The translations under genes and the position numbers were made by a program. From Heliocidaris erythrogramma (lineage: Eukaryota; Echinodermata; Echinoidea; Camarodonta; Echinometridae): DNA of 64,000 bases. The notes under the pieces were generated by a model. The model ran no database searches. It saw only the letters and a program-made list of their open reading frames with translations, and was not told the origin of the DNA. Numbering within the stretch: the first letter of the stretch is position 1; every line of letters begins with the position of its first letter. Shown one piece after another: positions 46,601-55,600 of this stretch. Location of the stretch: NCBI GenBank assembly GCA_025617745.1, contig CM046867.1, positions 24,544,705 through 24,608,704 on the forward strand. The letters are read 5' to 3'.

Positions 46601-49600
46601 GATATCTAGCTGAAAGATCGCAAGGATGTTTATTGAGGTGTCCTCAATGCAGTAAGGAAAACCCTACTCGCTGTCCCACTTCCTGAGCTTCATGCAGGCT
46701 GTGAAGTAATATGGGCCAAGCTTAGCCTTTCTGGCTGCAGAGATTTGTACCTAGGAGCGTTTTATAATCCTCATTATAACGACCCTCATGGCCTTCCTGG
46801 ACTTCAAGTCTCTTTGGGGAAACTTCCTCCTGATGCATACAAGGTACTTGCTGGTGATTTTAACATGCCAGACATTGATTGGGAGTCTGACTCGGTCAAG
46901 CCTAGTTCTTCGAGAGTCGACAAAAGCAGTAATCAACCATGCAACTTGCTTCTTGATATTGCTAGTGATCACAATCTTCAACAAGTTGTGAATTTCCCAA
47001 CTAGACAACAGAACATGTTAGATCTTCTATTCACTAGTAACCCTACGTTGGTTGGTCCAGTCAAGTCCATCCCAGGAATAAGTGATCATGATTCCATTGT
47101 CCAGGTTGACTTTAATAGTTCGGTGACCCACCAGAAACCTCAAGCTCATAGAGTCTACAATTATAGAAAAGCAGACTTACACAAGATCAATTATCCCGAC
47201 ACACTACCAGTCAACCTTAACTGGGAAGCCTTGAAGACCAAACTGTTATACTTGAAGGAGAAGTATATCCCTAGCAAGATGAGTAGCACTAGGTACAACT
47301 TACCTTATATGACAAGAGAAATCAAGTGCAAGATCAGACAGAAGCACCGCGTCTACAATCGTGCTATGAAAAATCAATCTCAGGAAGATTGGAATCTCTT
47401 CAGAAAACTTAGATGTCAAGTTCAAAAATCCCTTCGTTCTGCAAGATTGGAGTACTTGAATGATGTCATTGGTCCTAGTTTGCGAGATAAACCCAAGGCC
47501 TTTTATCAATATATGAAAATGCTCAGACAAGATTCCACTGGTATTCAGCAACTTCTCTACAAAGGGTGTCTTAAATCCTCCAGCCAAGAAAAGGCCGATA
47601 TCCTTAACCATCATTTTGAGTCGGTCATTACCGCTGAACCAGACAACATTCCTCTTCCTAACATCCTCCCATCTAAATACCCATCCATGGAAGACATAAC
47701 GGTCAATGGTGTTGAGAAACTTCTGAAAGGACTAGACACAACCAAAGCTACTGGTCCAGATAACATCCCAGCCATCCTTTTAAAAGAGACAGCATCAGAG
47801 GTTAGTCCAATTCTCACCCATATATTCAACCAATCACTGAAATCTGGTGTGCTTCCTAAGGATTGGAAGAAGGCTCATAATAATAAAACTATCGTCCAAT
47901 TTCTCTGACTATTGCCTCCAAAACTCTGGAACATATAGTGGTGTCTTCGGTTATGAAGCATCTTGACTCTCACTTCATCTTGTCTCCCTGGCAACATGGA
48001 TTTAGAAGGAGGCATTCCTGTCAGACTGAACTATTGCTAACATCCCACGATCATGCCGATTCATATAGGGGCAAGAAGCAAGTTGAAATGATTATGTTGG
48101 ATTTTTCTAAGGCCTTTGATAAGGTCCCACATAATCGCCTCTTACTGAAGTTGAGACATTATGGGATCCAAGACCGCATTCTTAAGTGGATACAGGATTT
48201 CCAAACTAACCGTGAACAGTCAGTAGTTCTGGAGGGTGCAAAATCGAAGACTTGTCCTGTCATTTCGGGCATTCCCCAGTGTACTGTGCTCGGTCCCACG
48301 CTTTTCTTACTTTATATCAACGATCTTCCCATGCAAGTTACTTCTAAATCCAGGCTTTTTGCAGATGATTGTATGCTGTATCGGGAAATCAACTGCAGTT
48401 CAGATGCTGAAATGTTGCAGAAAGATCTTGATGCACTTCAGCAATGGGAGAGCACTTGGCTGATGTCTTTTAACCCTGGAAAATGCGTTGTCCTGAGGTT
48501 TTGCCCCTCTCGGTCTTTAGTAAACTCCAGTTACTACATCCATAACACTGTTCTTCAAACCTGCAAGAGTGGAAAATATCTAGGAGTTACTCTATCAGAT
48601 GATTTCAAGTGGTCACCTCATATTTCAATCATCTGCAAGAAAGCTTCAAAGCAGCTTGGTTTTGTCCGGCGAAACACAAGATTCTTACCCCAGGCATTCA
48701 GATAGGCTGCCTATAAGTCTCTAATACGTCCTCACCTAGAATACTGTTGCAGTGTATGGGACCCCCACACAATTTCAGATAGTCAGAAGCTGGAAAGGAT
48801 CCAAAGGCAAGCGGCTCGTTACGTCTTAGCTGATTATAGAAGAACAAGCAGTGTAACCAGCATGATCACCAAGCTTAAATGGCATAGCTTGTCCTCTAGA
48901 CGCACTGTGAGCAGACTCAGCATGGTGTACAGGATCGTGAATGACCTCGTCGCTATATCACAAGACACATTCTTTACCCTGAGCACTACAATTACAAGGA
49001 AAAACCACACCAAGTGCTTTCAGTCATATCGTCCAAGAGGTAACATCGACAAGTTTGCCTTTGCTTAACGTTCTATTCCTGAATGGAACAATCTCCCCAT
49101 TACGGTGGTTAATCCAATCTCATTTGAAAGTTTCCAGAACCTTGTGAGAAGCCATCTTGAAAGTACCCCTCACTCCTCCTCATAACGTGGTCACAAATTG
49201 AGTTCATCTTCGTGATAGGCTGTAAAGCCCTTTCAAGATTATGGAAGAAGAAGAAGAAGAAGAAGAAGAATGTCTACAACTTTGTTCATTAAACACACGC
49301 TCGGTTTGCAATAAAACAAATCTAATCCATGAATTCGTCTATGAAAATGATGTTGACCTAGTTACTGACAGAAACCTGGTTAACTGACAGCCACTCCGCA
49401 GTCCAGCGTGATTTAACTCCCTGTGGTTTTCGCTTTCTTCATCAACCAAGGACTGGTCGCCGTGGAGGTGGAACTGGTCTTATTATATATCTTTCTTTTT
49501 AAATAGGCATTTACTAATCTGGCAAAGGTTTTGTGTACAAGAACAGAACTTTCCTTTTGATGCGGAGTAAAATTTGAATTTAAATGTAAGCTGTCGCTTG

Positions 49601-52600
49601 TCTAGGAAAACGACCGCTAGCAAGAAAACAAGCTTCTGCTTCTTTTTGCAACCAACTACTTGGTTGGAATATCTGAAGTTGCAAGCAAACGGTTAGGAAA
49701 AACATTTGCTAGGCCTTTACTTGTTTTATCGATACGAGCCATTGTTTTCACTTTCGTCACGTTGAATTGCATGACGAAAAACTACTGAAAGCCGTGACGT
49801 TAATAGTAAGTGTTATTTGAATCAAGATTATCAAATACTACCTGATTATAGATGAAAAACAAAACAAAACAAAACAAGGGAACAAGAGATTGAGACCCAG
49901 TGAATTCATTGGGACAAGTTCACGAGTACACCGGAGATGATTCTGTGTTACATCAGTGTTCCTCCGTATTCACGTGGATTACAGCTGAAGTAAACATGAA
50001 CTACGAGTGAAGGTGCGAAAAAGAGATTACATATTTGACAAAAGATACTAACGATGAAAATCACAGTGATATTTTGAAGTTGACATTGGTGATCTGCATT
50101 ACTTTAATTTTAATACTCAATATTTACATCATAGTCTGAATAAAAAAAAGAATGAGGGTCATATTAAAGGAGAATTAACCCCTAATTACAAATTTACTTA
50201 TATTGGAAGGTGTAATATGTTCCTACTTATTGGCCTAAATCATTTTCTAATAACATATCAGAAAAGGGTATAAATAAAGATATTCCAACACCCGGTATCG
50301 TCTCCTACTCATTTACATAGGGGCTGCCATTTTCTTGCTGATTTGGAGTTGTACATGAACCATTGAGAAATGTTCCAGTCAAGAAGATATTCTGAATCCA
50401 AGACCTAAATTGCTTTTCTTCATTACCTAAAATCCCATATGTGACGAAAAATATAAAGTGGGTGTTTACATGTGTTATAAAAATTAAATCTTTATAATGA
50501 TATTTTTAAATTGTCTGGTTTTGCTTAACAAAAATCTATTTTCTTGGGTTTGCCAAACAGAGCAGAACATAATATATGCAGCATGCATTCTGACTTTTCA
50601 AGTCCATTATCCGAAAGCAGGTGAATGCATAGTTTGCCGCTATAGATGCTCAGGGAAGAAGCATCCATAAAATTTGAATTAATTTACTCCGTCCCATACG
50701 TCAGAGTATCGAGAAAATAGATTTCTATTAAGCGAATATCGATTTTCAACAGAATTATATAAGGAAATCTTCAGTTTAAAAATAAATTGACATATCTATT
50801 CTAAATTTTGAATCTCAAATGGGTTTTTAATTTTGAAAAAGGCAATTGGGCATTTGGATTAAGAAAATATTCATGTACACATAAAAAAAATGGCAGCCCC
50901 CATGTACTGCTAGCAGACGATACATATTGCTAGCAGATGATAAATTTTGCTCAGAAAATTGATTCGTATCGATCTCGTATATTAAGACACGAAGCCATAT
51001 AGTCTAACAAGTAGGAATAAATAACACCTTTGAACACTATCGTCTTTATTTTTTGAGGTTAATTCCCCTTTAAGAATAAACAAGAGCCCCAGGGGGCACG
51101 ACGCTCACCTGAGGTGGATCAATTCACATCTGGTGCATGTTCTCTAGCACATGAACAACTTTCATTCTTCATCAATAGAGGTATCTCTATACACAATACC
51201 AAGTCTGAGCTTCCTACCAAGTTCGGTTAAATTCCAATCATGGGTTTTGGAGAAGCTGAAAATGTAAAAAGTTTATGGATGGCGGACAACTTGCCCCACC
51301 CCCCCCCCCTCCAGTATGTTACCCCCACAGACCCCCTATAGGGCCACCCACAAAAAAATCTCAGTACACAATACCAGGTCTGAGCTATTCCTGGTTCTGG
51401 AGAAGATGTTTGAAATTTACATAGCTTTTACATTTGGGGGCTCTCCCCCTTGGGGCCACATGTACCATTTTAGCACCTTTGGATCCCCTACCACTAAGGA
51501 TGATTCCTACCAAGTTTGGTTGAATTCCGATCATGTGTTTTGGAGAAGAAGATCAGAATGTACATTTTGCCTGGCAGCGCCCCCCCCCCCTCCAGTATGT
51601 TACCCCCACAGGGCCCCTACAGGGCCACTCAGAGAAATTTCATGAACAACATTCATTCTTCATCTATAGAGGTATCTCCATACAAAATACCAAGTCTGAG
51701 CTATGCCTGGTTCTGGAGAAGAAGATGTTTGAAATTTACATAGCTTTTACAATTGGGGCCCTCCCCCTGGGCCCCCCTGGGGGCCACATGTACCATTTTA
51801 ACAACTTTGGGTCCCCTACCCCTAAGGATGATTCCTACCAAGTTTGGTTGAATTCCGATAATGGGTTTTGGAGAAGAAGATGAAAATGTAAAAAGTTAAC
51901 GGACGACGCACGACGGATGACGGACGACGGACAAATTTCCATCGCAATAGCTCACTCGAGCCATAGGCTCAGGTGAGCTAAAAAGGGTAGTTCTGTGACC
52001 TCAAAAGTAAACCTAGTCTGGCATACCTAAACTTCACACAGAAAAATGTTCCTTATAATTTTGCCCTCGACAGCAAATTTAGACCCCGAAAAGCACCGGG
52101 AAATGTGATATATTTTTTCTTCTGCCCCCCCCCCCCCCCCCCCTAGAAGAGACTCCCGGATCTGCCAGTGATGCTACAGGTTATCTGTACCTTGAGGAAA
52201 GACGAGAATAGTGGCAACTATCGTGACCTTTTACCACTAATCATTCAACTGTGCCCCTTGCATGTTCCATCATATCATATCTATCTCTGAATTTACCTAC
52301 TCTCACCCACGTGAAACATCTAGGAATACTCGGACCTCACTACACTAAACGTCCAGCGCATAGAGGTAAAAAAGGTGGTAGTCGTCGCTCTGTTTTTTAA
52401 AGCGCTTAGAGGCTTTAGCATTTTGCGCTATATAAGTATCTATCTATTATTATTATTATATACAATTATAGACGGTTTTTCTAATTTTATTAATTAATGA
52501 CCAACTGATTATTTTATCAATTATTAATCAATTACCATTCATCAATTAATTGCTAATGTTCATGTACACTGTTGGTCATAATGTTAGCATAATTCGTATT

Positions 52601-55600
52601 TTCATAGTCATCCGTTAATTTAATCATATTTAAAAGCCTAAATAGATAATATTGACCAGGTTCATTGATTACATAATGATTTTGTATTGTCGAGGTAAAA
52701 GTCGGTCAAGTGAAACATTCCATAACGTGGCCTATCTTATTGTTTGGTGCTATGAAAGGCAGAGCCTCCTTTCTGCTGTTGTTTTGCTGTCCATTTCGTG
52801 CAGAAAGCCTACGTGTGTTAACAGCCCGTTTTCAGAGTTAGCTTGATCAATTCTTACCAAATTTGGTACATTGATTCCTTACACTATGCCTCGCCCAACG
52901 GCACTTGCAATTCGTCAGAGGGTCCTTGCACTCCGACGGAATGGACGGACACAGGCCCGGATTGCAGATATTCTTGGACTATCGCAGAGTTGTGTGTGCC
53001 GCATCCTCAGAAGACATCGAGAGGCGGGTACTTTGAGTCCAGAGAGATCTACAGGTCGACCATGAAGAACATCCGCACGGGATGACCGTCAACTGCTGAA
53101 CATGTGCCGTAGGAACCGGAGAATGCCAGCGAGTCGTCTTTGCCACTTGTGGAGGAGGCACTTCGGAGTGAACGTTTCACGGGAAACCGTAAACAGGAGA
53201 CTTGTCCAACATGGCTACAGAGCTCGGCGAATGACCAAGGTTCCACCTCTCACTGCTCGCCACCGGGTTGCTCGACTCCAGTGGGCTGGGAGGCACAGGA
53301 GATGGCAGCTTGGTCACTGGCGCCATGTAATCTTCACTGATGAAAGCCGGTACATCCTTGACCACACCGATGGGAGGCAGAGGGGCGAGAACCTCCGTGA
53401 TGACTGTGTCCAGGAAACCAATCAAGCAGGTGGAGGCTCAGTGATGGTATGGGTCGGAATACATTATGGCGGAAAAACGCCATTGGCTGCACCTGAAGGA
53501 AACGTCAACGCCGTCGTGTACCGCGATATCCTGGAACGCCATTGTCTTCCATACGCGAGAAGAGTATATGGCAATAACTTTCAGCTCCAAGACGACAACG
53601 CTCGATCACATAGGGCACGTCTGGTGAGGGAATTCCTTGACGCAGAGGACGTGCAGCAGATTCCTTGGCCTGCCTGTTCCCCCGACATGAACCCCCATTG
53701 AGCACACCTGGGATGCATTGGGCCGTGCCATCAATGAGAGAAACAATCATCCTCAAAATCTGCAGGAGTTAGCCCAGGCACTGACCGAAGAGTGGGATGC
53801 ACTGCCCTTGAACACCATCAACAACCTTGTGGACAGTATGCCACGGCGTGTGGAGGCACTGGTGCGTGCCAGAGGTGGCCATACCAGGTACTAAGTGACC
53901 CAACAAGATTAAAAAGAGGAACACTTCCCTTCAATCATCAAAAGATCCCAAGATTTTATTTTTCACGATAAAATTATCATGGTTAAACATTTACCAAAAA
54001 CGATACATTTTTTCAAGGAATCCGAGGTCTGGATGATTGTGTTTGTCAAAAGTGGTTTAAACCAGTGTATAAAGTTTGTATGAATTAATTTTTGTATTAT
54101 ATTTTTTATTTCATATGTTGAGAACAGATTTATCAATAAAATCGGTGAAGATATAAGCTTTTTTTTTGCAAAAAAATTGTTGTCAATAGTGTACGAAAGG
54201 TAGAAAAAAAAATTATGCTACCATTATGACCAACAGTGTATATATTCACTTATATAATATTATCAATCTAGCATCCAAATCATGGAACAATATGCATTCA
54301 TTGATATATTTTTGTCCCATTTTGTATTCTTTCAAAACGAAACATATTTCTAAAGCAAAATTGTTTAGGAAGAAAGTGTGCATACCAACATTGCAGTAGT
54401 CCCCTGTCCAAGACGGATCACATATACAAGAGAATGTAGCAGTAGCTGTTGACTCATCAACACTGAACATACATTGTCCAGCATTCTGGCATGGGTTTAT
54501 AGGCAAACAAGGATTGTCTGTGTACATAATAGATGATAGGTTGCTCGTCAGTAATTCCAATAGTTACTTATTTGGTGGAATATTTTCCTGCAAGTACCAC
54601 TTTCTATCAGTTTTGACTGTAAATACATTTTATAAATATAATTATTATAGACAATGTTTATATATGTGATCATATACATGTGTATATATATATACACACA
54701 CTCATCTATTTCTCTTTTTTCCCCCTGAGCTTTCTCTCTATTTTCAAACCCCTCCCCACCCCACCCCACCCCCCCCCCCAACTTCTCCCAGAGCCCTTCT
54801 TTTCTTTTCTCGGCCTCCCGATCCGTGTTTATTCTCTATCTCTCACTCTCTCTCTCTCCCCTGTCGTTTTCACTCTTCCTCTCGTTCTGTCTCTTCTTTT
54901 TTATATTTTTCTTTATCATATTTATGTGTTTCGTCTTTGCTCTTTGTGGATGGTCTTCCATCCTTCTCTCTCTCTCTCAAGATTTGTCTGAAGATTTGTC
55001 AATCTGCCGATCAATTGAATCTGGCATCGCCGAAACCACTGGCCCGTCTCCGTGGTCTAGTGGTTAAAGCACTGGCGCTCTGAGCCAGTGACTTGGGGTC
55101 GATTCCCGGCGGAGACATTTTTTTCAACCTTTGCAAAAATTTCGAAAGTGATGACAGCTCTGGGGAACTATTATTTAAGCCACGCTACCATTATTCTCTC
55201 ACTTCTTTTCACATTATATATATTATATACACTGTAAAAGTAATTGACAAATTTATGTACTATATGTTTTATATAGTAATTTATATACGTTTTCTATATA
55301 AATCTATATGTTTTATAGTAATTTATATACTATATCCAGCACTGTAAGTCGGGAGTTTTTCGAAGTGTCGGTCCATAAACTAACAAATTGGCGGGTTGTA
55401 GCAAATTCCCTGTCCGCCACTGATAATCATTTAGCTTATGCCTCAAGAAAAGGGGCAGCAATAAAGGGCAAAATAAAATCACAATTTCCTTACCGTATTC
55501 ACAGTGATCTCCTATAAATCCATCAAGACAGGTACATGTGTATGAATGATCAATGGTGGGGATACACGCTCCACCACTCAAGCAAGGCTGAGTCGGTCTC

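Larger units (their letters stand above)
44191..50315 (+). mobile_element. Composite LINE block, copy 1
   Basis: It aligns from CACCTTTTTAATTTTC with 57970 onward over the whole available length. Order: 80 bases, a 230-base repeat A, 5' UTR, a signal-peptide-like ORF, a 2A-like ORF, PHD/endonuclease/RT remains, a GAA microsatellite, a second endonuclease start, repeat A', unique sequence and the start of a TTAA MITE. The right end cannot be placed because copy 2 runs off the window. Confidence 0.85.

Noticed and set aside
54680..55067. Leu/Ser/Phe-rich frames
   Set aside because: They come from pyrimidine-rich CT and C tracts in an intron.
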